DNA of 5,835 bases. Origin: an uncultured Oribacterium sp. (lineage in GTDB: Bacteria > Bacillota > Clostridia > Lachnospirales > Lachnospiraceae). The notes beneath the pieces are model-generated. The model worked only from the letters and a program-made list of their open reading frames with translations. It did not search any database and was not told where the DNA came from. The translations under genes were made by a program, and so were the position numbers. Of this stretch, positions 1-5,799 are shown piece by piece. Where the stretch lies: assembly GCA_902485915.1 (NCBI GenBank), contig CABTMH010000205.1, positions 1-5,835 on the forward strand, read 5' to 3'. Position 1 is the first letter of the stretch. Each line of letters begins with the position of its first letter.

Positions 1-1
1 A

Positions 2-85
2 ATTATACAGATCAGGCATTCTGCGCACATGGCAATGCCGAAATCAGAATTTCCCTGGTTCTGCGAAGAATCAGGAGAGCAGTAA
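2..85 (+). CDS. possible 3' end of a preceding gene (partial)
   Basis: A reading frame is open from the left edge and stops at TAA 83-85, 14 bases before the GTG start of the epimerase gene. Its tail reads PKSEFPWFCEESGEQ. The stop sits directly against the ribosome site of the next gene, as is usual inside an operon. However, all three forward frames are open over this short stretch, so the choice of frame rests only on where the stop falls. I do not recognise the protein. If real, it would be the upstream member of the same sugar-modification operon. Confidence 0.3.
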   Translation: MIQIRHSAHMAMPKSEFPWFCEESGEQ

Positions 86-99
86 GAAGGAGAATCATC

Positions 100-1143
100 G
101 TGCGAGTGTTTATCACGGGTGTCACCAGCTTTCTGGGGCTATATACAGCGAAGCTTCTGCTTCGGGAGGGCCATGAGGTCATCGGCGCGGTGCGCCCGGG
201 CAGCCGGCGCGTGCAGGAGCTCGATGCGCATGGCATCAGCGCGTACCCGACGTACCGGACCGTCCATCTCGACCTCTGTGAACTTCCGGAAGCCGAGCTC
301 GGCGAGGAGCACTACGCTGAGGTGCTGGGTCTCGACGACACCCATCTATCCCTCATCGATGCGTGGATCCACTTCGCGTGGGACGGCGTCGGTTCTGCAG
401 GCCGCAGTGACACGAACATCCAGATCGAGAACATCCAGAATGCGAAGAAGGCCTACCTCTACGCGAAGCTGCTCGGTGCGCGGAAGTTCCTCTTCGCCGG
501 CTCCCAGGCCGAGTACGGCATCGGCAATCATCGTGTGCCCATGCCGGTGAGCCCCTACGGGAAGGCGAAGCTCAGTTTCGGCCGCTGGGCGACCGAGCAG
601 AGCCTCCTCTCGGAAATCTACGACGACGCGCCGATGCAGTTCATCCACATGCGCATCTATAGCGTGTACGGCAGCGGCGACCATGAAACGAGCCTCGTGC
701 ATACGGTGCTTCGCGCCGCTCTCCGCCACGAAGCCATCACCCTCGGCCCGTGCGAGCAGCGCTGGAACTACCTCGAGGTCCACGACCTCGCCCGTGCGAT
801 CCGCATCCTGCTCAGCTCCGAGGACACCCGCACCGGCATCTATGACATCGCCGGCTCCGACTCCCGCACGCTGAAAACGTACGTCATCGCCATGAACGCC
901 ATCGCCGCACGTTTTGCTGCAGATGCGGACATGACGGCAGACGGGGGCGCAACGACCGCCACTGGCACCGCCTCGTCTGGTGCGGACCTCCGCTTCGGCA
1001 CCCGCGCGAACAACGCAGAGGGCGCCGCGAACATGTCGCCGGAGATCCTCAAGCTCCAGCGCCTCGGCTTCCACCAGGAAATCTCCTTCGAAGCCGGCAT
1101 CGGCATGCTCCTGAAGACGATGCGGGTCCGAAATGAGCGATGA
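100..1143 (+). CDS. NAD(P)-dependent epimerase/dehydratase (extended SDR family)
   Basis: Probable nucleotide-sugar epimerase, dehydratase or ketoreductase acting in the cytoplasm. Residues 6-13 (TGVTSFLG) are the N-terminal Rossmann glycine motif, in a variant where Ser replaces the middle Gly. S135 in AGSQAEYG and Y153-x3-K157 in SPYGKAK form the SDR catalytic Ser/Tyr/Lys set. RIYSVYG (185-191) and WNYLEVHDLA (223-232) match sugar-epimerase C-domain motifs. The start is GTG at 100, set by AAGGAG at 87-92 with a 7-base gap and followed at once by the Rossmann beta strand. The 347 residues exceed the usual roughly 300, partly because of an Ala/Thr/Gly-rich stretch at about 272-296. Gene 2 follows after 149 bases on the same strand. 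The family is clear, but the exact substrate and the reaction type (epimerase, dehydratase or reductase) cannot be read from the sequence. Confidence 0.88.
   Translation: MRVFITGVTSFLGLYTAKLLLREGHEVIGAVRPGSRRVQELDAHGISAYPTYRTVHLDLCELPEAELGEEHYAEVLGLDDTHLSLIDAWIHFAWDGVGSAGRSDTNIQIENIQNAKKAYLYAKLLGARKFLFAGSQAEYGIGNHRVPMPVSPYGKAKLSFGRWATEQSLLSEIYDDAPMQFIHMRIYSVYGSGDHETSLVHTVLRAALRHEAITLGPCEQRWNYLEVHDLARAIRILLSSEDTRTGIYDIAGSDSRTLKTYVIAMNAIAARFAADADMTADGGATTATGTASSGADLRFGTRANNAEGAANMSPEILKLQRLGFHQEISFEAGIGMLLKTMRVRNER
913..987 (+). other. low-complexity insert in the epimerase gene
   Basis: Codons of about residues 272-296 encode an Ala/Thr/Gly/Asp-rich segment that I do not expect in relatives, lying between the helix after RTLKTYVIAM and the C-terminal SPEILKLQRLGF motif. 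The 7-base direct repeat TGCGGAC occurs at 924-930 and 981-987, 57 bases (19 codons) apart, bracketing most of the segment. The segment stays in frame, so the fold could carry it as a surface loop. The insert boundaries come from remembered family patterns, not from an alignment. Confidence 0.5.
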
Positions 1144-1205
1144 GATAAGAGCACATCTGTTGCACTTTCACAAATTAAAAGTAGAAATTATGGACATGCT
1201 TTGAA

Positions 1206-1223
1206 AGATTACCGTGGTAATCT
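1206..1223. promoter_or_regulatory. 18-bp palindrome between genes 1 and 2, candidate operator
   Basis: AGATTACC-GT-GGTAATCT is a perfect inverted repeat with 8-bp arms and a 2-base centre. It lies in the AT-rich 149-bp gap, 70 bases before the ATG of the methyltransferase gene. No T-tract follows, so it is not a terminator, and a 2-base centre is too tight for an RNA hairpin loop. Dimeric repressor or activator sites look like this. A possible -10 (TATGAT, 1243-1248) lies 20 bases downstream without a good -35, which would suit an activator-dependent internal promoter. That last point is inference. Confidence 0.45.
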
Positions 1224-1279
1224 GCTATTCGTAGGCATTAATTATGATAAGACCTCAAAAAAGCATGAGTGCATGATAG

Positions 1280-1285
1280 AAAAGG
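1280..1285 (+). promoter_or_regulatory. ribosome binding site deciding the methyltransferase start
   Basis: AAAAGG ends 7 bases before ATG 1293. This favours ATG 1293 over the in-frame GTG at 1269, which would lie upstream of this site, and over ATG 1299. Confidence 0.6.
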
Positions 1286-1292
1286 TATATAT

Positions 1293-2699
1293 ATGAACAT
1301 GACCTGTATCGCCTGCGGCCACGCGCTGTCGCCGCTGCTGACCCTCGATGACATGCCGGCGAGCGCGCAGAACATCCCGGCAGCGTCGGAGCTCGCGGAG
1401 GATCATCCGCTGAGCCTCACCCTCTGCCAGTGCCCGTCCTGTGGGCTCGTCCAGTTCGACACCGAGCCCGTCGACTATTACCGTGATGTCATCCGCGCCG
1501 GCGGTGGCACCCGCACCATGACGCGCCTCCGTCACGAGGAGTACGCGCGCCTCCTCACCGCCATGCAGGAGCAGCATATCCATGGTCGCCGCATCGTGGA
1601 AGTCGGCTGTGGCCGCGGCGAGTTCCTCCGCATGTGGCAGACGCTCGCGGAGGACCCGGAAGGTGCCGCTGCGCTCGCCCGCGACCAGTCCCGTGATCCC
1701 TTGTCTGGTCAGCAGAACGCCACCCAGCTCCACCTCGTCGGCATCGAGCATAAGCCGTCCCTCGTCGAGGAGGCCAATGCCTCAGCCTCCACATCCTCAC
1801 CGTCGTCGGGGGCTTCCGAGCATACTACATCCGCGCCTGTCACCCAGGAGGCATCCGTCGCCTCAGCCGACGCCGAGTCCCCGGTGACCGAAACGGCAGC
1901 GCAGCCAGCATCCGGCACCCCGTCGCCGGCATATCGCGTCTACGAGGGCTTCGCGACCGGCGACGTGCGCTACCCGGAGGGCCCGTTCGACGCCTTCGTG
2001 CAGTTTAACTTCCTCGAGCATCAGCCAGACCCATGCGACATGCTCCGGAACATCTGGCACAACCTGAAGCCGCAGGCCCTCGGCCTCATCACCGTCCCGA
2101 GCTTCGAGTACATCCTCCGTTACAACGGCTACTACGAGCTGCTCCGCGACCACATCGCGAACTACACCGAGTTCACGCTCCAGAAGCTCCTGCAGGACTG
2201 CGGCTTCGAGCTCCTCAGCATGGACCTCGTGAACCGTGACACGATCGAGGCCATCGTGCGAAAGGCCGACCCGGACGAGCTCAGCGAGCTCCATTACAGC
2301 GGCCGCCTCATCGATGTGTCCGCCCTGCGCGACAGCTACGACCGCCTCTCTGCCTCGGTCAATGCACACATCGACCACCTCTCGGAGAGCCATCGGACCA
2401 TGGCCATCTGGGGTGCGAGCCACCAGGGCTTCACCCTCGCCGCCACCACGAAGCTCGGCGGCAGAGTAGAGTACATCATCGACTCCGCCCCGTTCAAGCA
2501 GGGCCGCTTCTCGCCGGCCTCCCACATCCCGATCGTCGCCCCGGACTACGCCGTCGCCCACCCGGTCGATGAGATCCTTATCGTCGCCCCAGGCTACACC
2601 GACGAAATCGCCGGCATCATCCGCGAACGCTTCGATGAAAACGTTCGCATCCTCGTGCTCCGCACAGACCGGATCGAAGAGTATCGCGCAGAAAATTAA
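1293..2699 (+). CDS. class I SAM-dependent C-methyltransferase with zinc-binding domain (TylC3/NovU-like)
   Basis: Probably transfers a methyl group from SAM to a ring carbon of a nucleotide-linked keto-sugar. It has three parts. (1) An N-terminal zinc ribbon with C5-x2-C8 and C47-x2-C50, ending CPSCGLVQF. (2) A Rossmann SAM domain with motif I EVGCGRGEF (103-111), acidic E152 after the second strand, and FDAFVQFNFLEHQPDP (232-247), the motif following the core. (3) A C-terminal domain with IWGASHQGF (372-380) and IIDSAPFKQGRFSP, typical of the Methyltransf_14 C-terminal region. The start is ATG 1293 by its ribosome site. The protein has 468 residues against roughly 410 expected, and the excess is a Ser/Ala/Thr/Pro-rich insert at about 160-213 between the motif I region and the next strand. 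It lies between an SDR and an alcohol dehydrogenase gene, consistent with branched deoxysugar synthesis. The family assignment is firm; the substrate is unknown. Confidence 0.88.
   Translation: MNMTCIACGHALSPLLTLDDMPASAQNIPAASELAEDHPLSLTLCQCPSCGLVQFDTEPVDYYRDVIRAGGGTRTMTRLRHEEYARLLTAMQEQHIHGRRIVEVGCGRGEFLRMWQTLAEDPEGAAALARDQSRDPLSGQQNATQLHLVGIEHKPSLVEEANASASTSSPSSGASEHTTSAPVTQEASVASADAESPVTETAAQPASGTPSPAYRVYEGFATGDVRYPEGPFDAFVQFNFLEHQPDPCDMLRNIWHNLKPQALGLITVPSFEYILRYNGYYELLRDHIANYTEFTLQKLLQDCGFELLSMDLVNRDTIEAIVRKADPDELSELHYSGRLIDVSALRDSYDRLSASVNAHIDHLSESHRTMAIWGASHQGFTLAATTKLGGRVEYIIDSAPFKQGRFSPASHIPIVAPDYAVAHPVDEILIVAPGYTDEIAGIIRERFDENVRILVLRTDRIEEYRAEN
1770..1931 (+). repeat. Ser/Ala/Thr/Pro-rich insert with an internal degenerate duplication
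   Basis: This encodes residues about 160-213 of the methyltransferase. AGGAGGC occurs at 1768-1774 and 1846-1852, and the 9-base GCCTCAGCC at 1779-1787 and 1860-1868, so two related blocks of about 26-27 codons lie head to tail in frame. At protein level EANASASTSSP aligns with EASVASADAESP allowing one gap. The second halves have diverged. This looks like an old tandem duplication that lengthened the insert. Confidence 0.5.
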
Positions 2700-2756
2700 A
2701 GCAGCGGGTGCGAAATAACATAATATGAATGGAATTGAAGAGAAGGAGCGTGAGCC

Positions 2757-4202
2757 ATGAAAGCGCTTGTGCTGAAAGGAAAAGGAAATATCGCCTACAT
2801 CGAGAAGGTGCGGCCGACGCTGGCCGACGCGCATGGCGCGCTGCTGAAGCCGCTGCTCGTCTCGCCATGCACCTCGGATGTCCACACGATCTGGCAGGGC
2901 AGCCCGAAGCGCCCGGACCTGACGCTCGGCCATGAGGTCATCGCCCGTGTTGAGGAAGTCGGCGCAGAGGTGACGGATTTCCACGCCGGCGATGTCGTCG
3001 CCGTATCAGCGATCACCCCGGACTGGAGTCAGCCGGACGTCGAGGAAAACTATGCACATGCGGGCCATAATTTTAGTGCCCACATGCTCGGGAACACCAT
3101 CGACGGTGCCTTCCAGGAGCTGTTCTATCTTCCGTACGCGGACCGAAACCTCGCACACATCCCGGACGGCCTCACGCTCGAGGACGCGCTTATGTGCGTC
3201 GACGTCCTCCAGACCGGCTTCACTGCGGTCGAAGAAGCCGGCGTCCAGCCAGGCGACACCGTCGTCGTGATGGGGATCGGGGCCATCGGCCTCGCTGCCA
3301 TCCTCGGCGCGAAGCTCGCCGGTGCCCGCACGATCTACGCCGTCGGCTCCCGCCCGGAGAACGTCCGCATCGCCGAATCGATGAGTGACTGCGGCCCGGA
3401 GATGTCGCTAGACTGCGCTTCAGCCACACCGTGCGGAAGTCAGCGTCAGACCCTCGCGCAGTCAGGCTGTCACATCGAAGTGCTGAACTATCGCCACCTG
3501 CATTGTCCGCTCCCGCAGGGCATGCATCCGCTCGCGAATTCCACCGGCTCACCCGTCGTGAACTACGTCCTCACGAAGACACAGACGAAGGGTGCGGATG
3601 AGGTTCTCATCTGCGGCGGCGATGACCTCGCCTTCCCGCAGGCCATCGACATGGTGAAGTACGGCACCGGCGTCGTCTCAAACGTCATGTACTACGGCGC
3701 CGACCTCGACACCCAGGACGACGAGTTGAAAACCCTCGAAGCCATGAACAGCGCCGCAGCGTACCTCACTGCCTCCGCAGATGCCGTAGCCACAGCAGCT
3801 GCTGTCCGTGCGACGGACAGTATTTCGGCTGACGAAACTGTCACAAATCCGCAGCAGAGTAGTGTGACCATTTCTCCGAGCAGTCCTGCTCCACAGCAGC
3901 CATCCTATGCAGTCCCTGGGGATGTATTACGGAAGACACACACGGTGACACTGAACGATCACATCGACTGCATCCAGATCCCGAAGTTCTCCATCGGCCG
4001 TGGCATGGCAGGAAAAACACTGAAGTTCTCCCTGAGCCGGGGTGGACGCCAGAACCTCGAACACGTGATGCAGATCGTGCAGGAGAGCGGCGTGCATCCG
4101 TCCATCTTCATCACAGAGCACTACGATGGCCTCGACCAGATCGCCCAGGCCATCGACGACATGAAAGAACGAAAAGCCATCAAGATCGCTGTGAAAATCT
4201 AA
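2757..4202 (+). CDS. zinc-dependent medium-chain alcohol dehydrogenase, secondary-alcohol (NADP, TbADH-like) group
   Basis: Oxidoreductase that likely interconverts a ketone and a secondary alcohol, here perhaps on a sugar or its precursor. Motifs match the Thermoanaerobacter isopropanol dehydrogenase group: PCTSDVHT with zinc ligand C38, LGHE with H59/E60, SAITPDW (84-90), and D149 in VDVLQTGF as third catalytic zinc ligand. The Rossmann motif is GIGAIGLA (173-180), and GSRP (197-200) is the NADP(H)-specifying loop of that group. The structural-zinc lobe is absent, as in the group. The 481 residues far exceed the usual roughly 352. The excess is a Cys/His-rich insert at about 210-237, extra residues near 245-267, and an Ala/Ser/Thr/Pro-rich insert at about 333-395, after which the family C-terminus resumes at IPKFSIGRGMAGK. 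The start is ATG 2757, with AGAAGGAG at 2741-2748. It begins 57 bases after the methyltransferase, so it is probably co-transcribed with it. Confidence 0.88.
   Translation: MKALVLKGKGNIAYIEKVRPTLADAHGALLKPLLVSPCTSDVHTIWQGSPKRPDLTLGHEVIARVEEVGAEVTDFHAGDVVAVSAITPDWSQPDVEENYAHAGHNFSAHMLGNTIDGAFQELFYLPYADRNLAHIPDGLTLEDALMCVDVLQTGFTAVEEAGVQPGDTVVVMGIGAIGLAAILGAKLAGARTIYAVGSRPENVRIAESMSDCGPEMSLDCASATPCGSQRQTLAQSGCHIEVLNYRHLHCPLPQGMHPLANSTGSPVVNYVLTKTQTKGADEVLICGGDDLAFPQAIDMVKYGTGVVSNVMYYGADLDTQDDELKTLEAMNSAAAYLTASADAVATAAAVRATDSISADETVTNPQQSSVTISPSSPAPQQPSYAVPGDVLRKTHTVTLNDHIDCIQIPKFSIGRGMAGKTLKFSLSRGGRQNLEHVMQIVQESGVHPSIFITEHYDGLDQIAQAIDDMKERKAIKIAVKI
3384..3467 (+). other. Cys/His-rich insert in the dehydrogenase gene
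   Basis: This encodes about residues 210-237, placed where relatives go straight from the NADP loop helix to the short strand seen here as IEVLNY. C212, C220, C226 and C238 lie in it or at its edge, with C250, H239, H247 and H249 just after. GACTGCG appears at 3387-3393 and 3411-3417, and GACTGCGC 3411-3418 has its inverted copy GCGCAGTC at 3456-3463. It is unlike the other inserts in composition. Boundaries come from a remembered family pattern. Confidence 0.45.
3753..3941 (+). other. Ala/Ser/Thr/Pro-rich insert with a perfect hairpin in the dehydrogenase gene
   Basis: About residues 333-395 form a low-complexity segment after the YYGADLD strand, where relatives run directly to the IPKFSIGRGMAGK-type strand. 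Codon choice shifts here: GCT, ACT, ATT, TCT, CCT and GTA appear, while the surrounding gene favours C- and G-ending codons. At 3802-3820 lies CTGTCCGT-GCG-ACGGACAG, 8-bp perfect arms with a 3-base loop, extended to 10 pairs by T-A and a G-T pair (3800-3822). No T-tract follows directly, so it is not an obvious terminator. Confidence 0.5.
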
Positions 4203-4238
4203 GTGTCATCAAGATAGCCGCCAGGTCCCTCAGGCCGG

Positions 4239-5048
4239 GTGGGTGACAGCGATGAGCCGATGACAGAATATGAAATCTACAGCTATGAGTCCTTCAGAAA
4301 GAAGTATCAGGATGATATACGTAGCGTTCCGAGAGCGTCCTTTGACGTGATTGATGGTGCATTGCTTGGTGAATACATCAGTAAACTTAAAGCGGAAAAA
4401 CAGAACTTAAGCGCATTTCCAGAGAAGACGATCGTTGATCCATCTACAGGAAAGAGGGAAGACCGAACGGAATACCCTGTCACGGCTGTCAGAGAGGCCA
4501 TTCTGAATACGCTCGTGCATAGAGACTACAGTATTCACACGGAAGGCATGCCGATCCAGATAAAGATGTTTTCAGATCGCATCGAAATAAGTAATCCGGG
4601 TGGGCTTTATGGGAGACTTCGCCTGGATCAGCTCGGGAAAAAACAGCCGGATACGAGAAATCCGGTACTCGTAAATGCGATGGAAATCCTCGGCTTGACA
4701 GAGAATCGATATTCTGGCATACCGACGATTCGAAAGACGATGGAAAAGTATGGACTGGATGAACCTGTTTTCTTAGATGGGCGCGGAACCTTTACAGTTA
4801 TTCTGTATAACGCCCGTCAGAAAGAACAGGATTTTAAGTCCCGGGAAACCGATGCATCCCTCATGGATTATTTAAGTGTGCCGAGAAGTAAAGATGAGAT
4901 CGCAGAGTTCCTGGGGATAAAAACCGTTTCGTATGCGATGCAGACGTATGTCTATCCGCTGATCAAAAGCGGGCTGGTACGACTTACGATTCCGGAAAAA
5001 CCGAGAAGTCATGACCAGAAATATGTGAGATGCAATCAAAAACAGTAA
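4239..5048 (+). pseudogene. truncated AlbA_2/HATPase_c_4-type putative transcriptional regulator
   Basis: The 269-codon open frame matches the C-terminal two-thirds of ATP-binding wHTH regulators of the AlbA_2 (formerly 'divergent AAA') family. EYPVTAVREAILNTLVHRDY (79-98) is the N-box of a GHKL-like ATPase, and DRIEISNPGGLYGR (113-126) and TENRYSGIPTIR (154-165) follow. A C-terminal winged helix covers about 203-257, with RSKDEIAEFLGIK and YPLIKSGLVRLTIPEKP. Family members I know run near 480 residues. Here the N-terminal AlbA_2 domain is missing: in-frame homology seems to begin near GRVGDSDEPM, with a stop at 4215-4217. Around residue 62 (about 4420-4430) KLKAEKQNLSAFPE jumps to KTIVDPSTGKREDRTEYP, skipping roughly 90 family residues. 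No convincing ribosome site precedes GTG 4239 or ATG 4260. AGA and ATA codons are common, unlike genes 1-3. I infer a decaying remnant; a short functional ORF is not excluded. Confidence 0.75.
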
Positions 5049-5059
5049 GCAGATCGAGC

Positions 5060-5094
5060 AGCCGGGGTGAGTTCTTCACTCCGGCTGATTTTTC
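5060..5094 (+). terminator. rho-independent terminator after the regulator remnant
   Basis: AGCCGGGGTGA (5060-5070), loop GTTCT, then TCACTCCGGCT (5076-5086) form an 11-pair stem with one G-T pair. GATTTTTC follows at once. It begins 11 bases after the TAA at 5046-5048 and would end forward transcription through the cassette and the remnant. Confidence 0.85.
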
Positions 5095-5126
5095 GCAAAA
5101 GGGATGGATCGGCGTAAATGTGTTTC

Positions 5127-5167
5127 AAAAAATCACCCCGACCAATGGATCTCCACTGATCGAGGTA
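5127..5167 (-). terminator. rho-independent terminator for the minus-strand gene
   Basis: Read on the minus strand, bases 5167 to 5134 form a 14-15 pair stem with loop AGAT (5152-5149), followed by a run of six T (5132-5127). Four of the pairs are G-U in the minus-strand RNA and become A-C mismatches on the plus strand, so the structure is directional. It lies 19 bases beyond the minus-strand stop codon at 5187-5189. Confidence 0.75.
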
Positions 5168-5186
5168 TATTGTGAACTTCCAGCAA

Positions 5187-5432
5187 TCACCCAATCCCAT
5201 ACTGCTTCATCAGCTCGTCGCAATATGCCGGATCCTCCGCCGCACGCTTCGCATCCTCGATGCGATTCTCATCCAGCAGGCGTTTCATGAGCTCCGCCAT
5301 CTGGCTCTTTCCTTCTGTATTTCCTCTCTTTATCGTTTCCTTGGGATATGAAAGCACAAACCTTCCAGCCGGCTGTTTCATGAGGGAGCCTTTCATATGC
5401 TCCGATTCTAGCATGAGGATCAGAAATTGCAT
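5187..5432 (-). CDS. small hypothetical protein, probable 3' remnant of a larger gene
   Basis: An 81-codon minus-strand frame ends KRAAEDPAYCDELMKQYGIG and is followed by a well-formed minus-strand terminator, so the 3' end looks genuine. The part from GKSQMAELMKRLLDENRIED on is a charged helical tail. It reminds me of the C-terminal tails of Rpn/PD-(D/E)XK 'recombination-promoting nuclease / putative transposase' proteins, but no nuclease core is present and this is only a resemblance. ATG 5432 has no ribosome site. An internal ATG at 5379-5381 is preceded by AAAGG with a 7-base gap and would give 64 residues. The upstream frame closes within eight codons. I therefore favour a 5'-truncated remnant, with a small real protein as the alternative. 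It is convergent with the regulator remnant. Confidence 0.45.
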   Translation of the reverse strand: MQFLILMLESEHMKGSLMKQPAGRFVLSYPKETIKRGNTEGKSQMAELMKRLLDENRIEDAKRAAEDPAYCDELMKQYGIG

Positions 5433-5605
5433 ATGGTCGTTAAGCAGACTATATTAAGCGGTTTACCTCCAGTGTTATCAAGGGATTTCGAGGTTTTTGG
5501 CAGCAAAAATTATTTTGGTTTTTACAGCCCCTATCGGGACATATCCTCCTTTTACATCGCGCGGCCAATGCCTCCGTCTTCACATCATCACGCACCCTAC
5601 GCTAA
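5433..5605. other. intergenic stretch with no supported feature
   Basis: AT-rich sequence between the minus-strand frame and the palindrome array. Short open frames exist on both strands, but none has a recognisable product or a properly spaced ribosome site. AAAGGAGG on the minus strand (5552-5545) sits only 2 bases before an ATG that meets TAG three codons later, so it marks at best a broken gene start. Confidence 0.4.
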
Positions 5606-5613
5606 CATGATAG

Positions 5614-5650
5614 TAGGCATGATAAGGATTGAATTACTCCATCATGCCTA
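5614..5650. repeat. palindromic unit 1
   Basis: TAGGCATGAT (5614-5623) and ATCATGCCTA (5641-5650) are perfect 10-bp arms around a 17-base centre. GGA and TCC within the centre could extend the stem past a 2-base bulge. Confidence 0.85.
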
Positions 5651-5679
5651 TATCTTATGAGAGACGCGAAGTGAATAGC

Positions 5680-5714
5680 AGGCATGATATCAACTAAAAT
5701 AGCTCATCATGCCT
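5680..5714. repeat. palindromic unit 2
   Basis: AGGCATGAT (5680-5688) and ATCATGCCT (5706-5714) are perfect 9-bp arms around a 17-base centre. The arms are identical to unit 1, but the centre is different. The next outward position is C opposite A, and the one after is again G-C. Confidence 0.85.
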
Positions 5715-5732
5715 ACTTTCGCCGGAGATTTT

Positions 5733-5771
5733 ATAGGCATGGTAGTAGGAAAACTGCCTGAACGTGCCTAT
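5733..5771. repeat. palindromic unit 3
   Basis: ATAGGCATG (5733-5741) and CGTGCCTAT (5763-5771) pair over 9 positions with one T-G pair. Inside, GGTAGT (5741-5746) and ACTGCC (5753-5758) could form an alternative second stem with one T-G pair; it would compete for base 5741. Confidence 0.75.
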
Positions 5772-5799
5772 GGGGCACCCCGAAATATGGCCATTTCCG

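Noticed and set aside
14..39. GGCATT and AATGCC inverted repeat near the left edge, possibly a relative of the right-hand palindromes
   Set aside because: Arms are only 6 bases and the unit is 26 bases rather than 35, so a chance match is likely.
346..1074. Long minus-strand open frame opposite the epimerase gene
   Set aside because: Same cause: an antisense shadow of a gene whose forward frame has clear catalytic motifs.
1231..1267. GTAGGCAT in the gap between genes 1 and 2 as a single copy of the right-hand unit
   Set aside because: The expected TGCCT 35 bases on is absent; only one arm matches.
1863..2984. Long minus-strand open frame opposite the methyltransferase and dehydrogenase genes
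   Set aside because: Such frames arise opposite GC-rich genes with biased third positions. It matches no family I know and overlaps two clear genes.
4203..4248. Possible terminator between the dehydrogenase and the regulator remnant (TGTCA and TGACA arms)
   Set aside because: Five-base arms around a long poorly paired loop, and no T-run follows.
5510..5523. CAAAA-ATTA-TTTTG small palindrome
   Set aside because: Five-base A/T arms in AT-rich DNA are expected by chance.
5427..5660. 77-codon plus-strand frame overlapping the start of the minus-strand gene
   Set aside because: No ribosome site, no recognisable motif, and it runs into the first palindrome unit.
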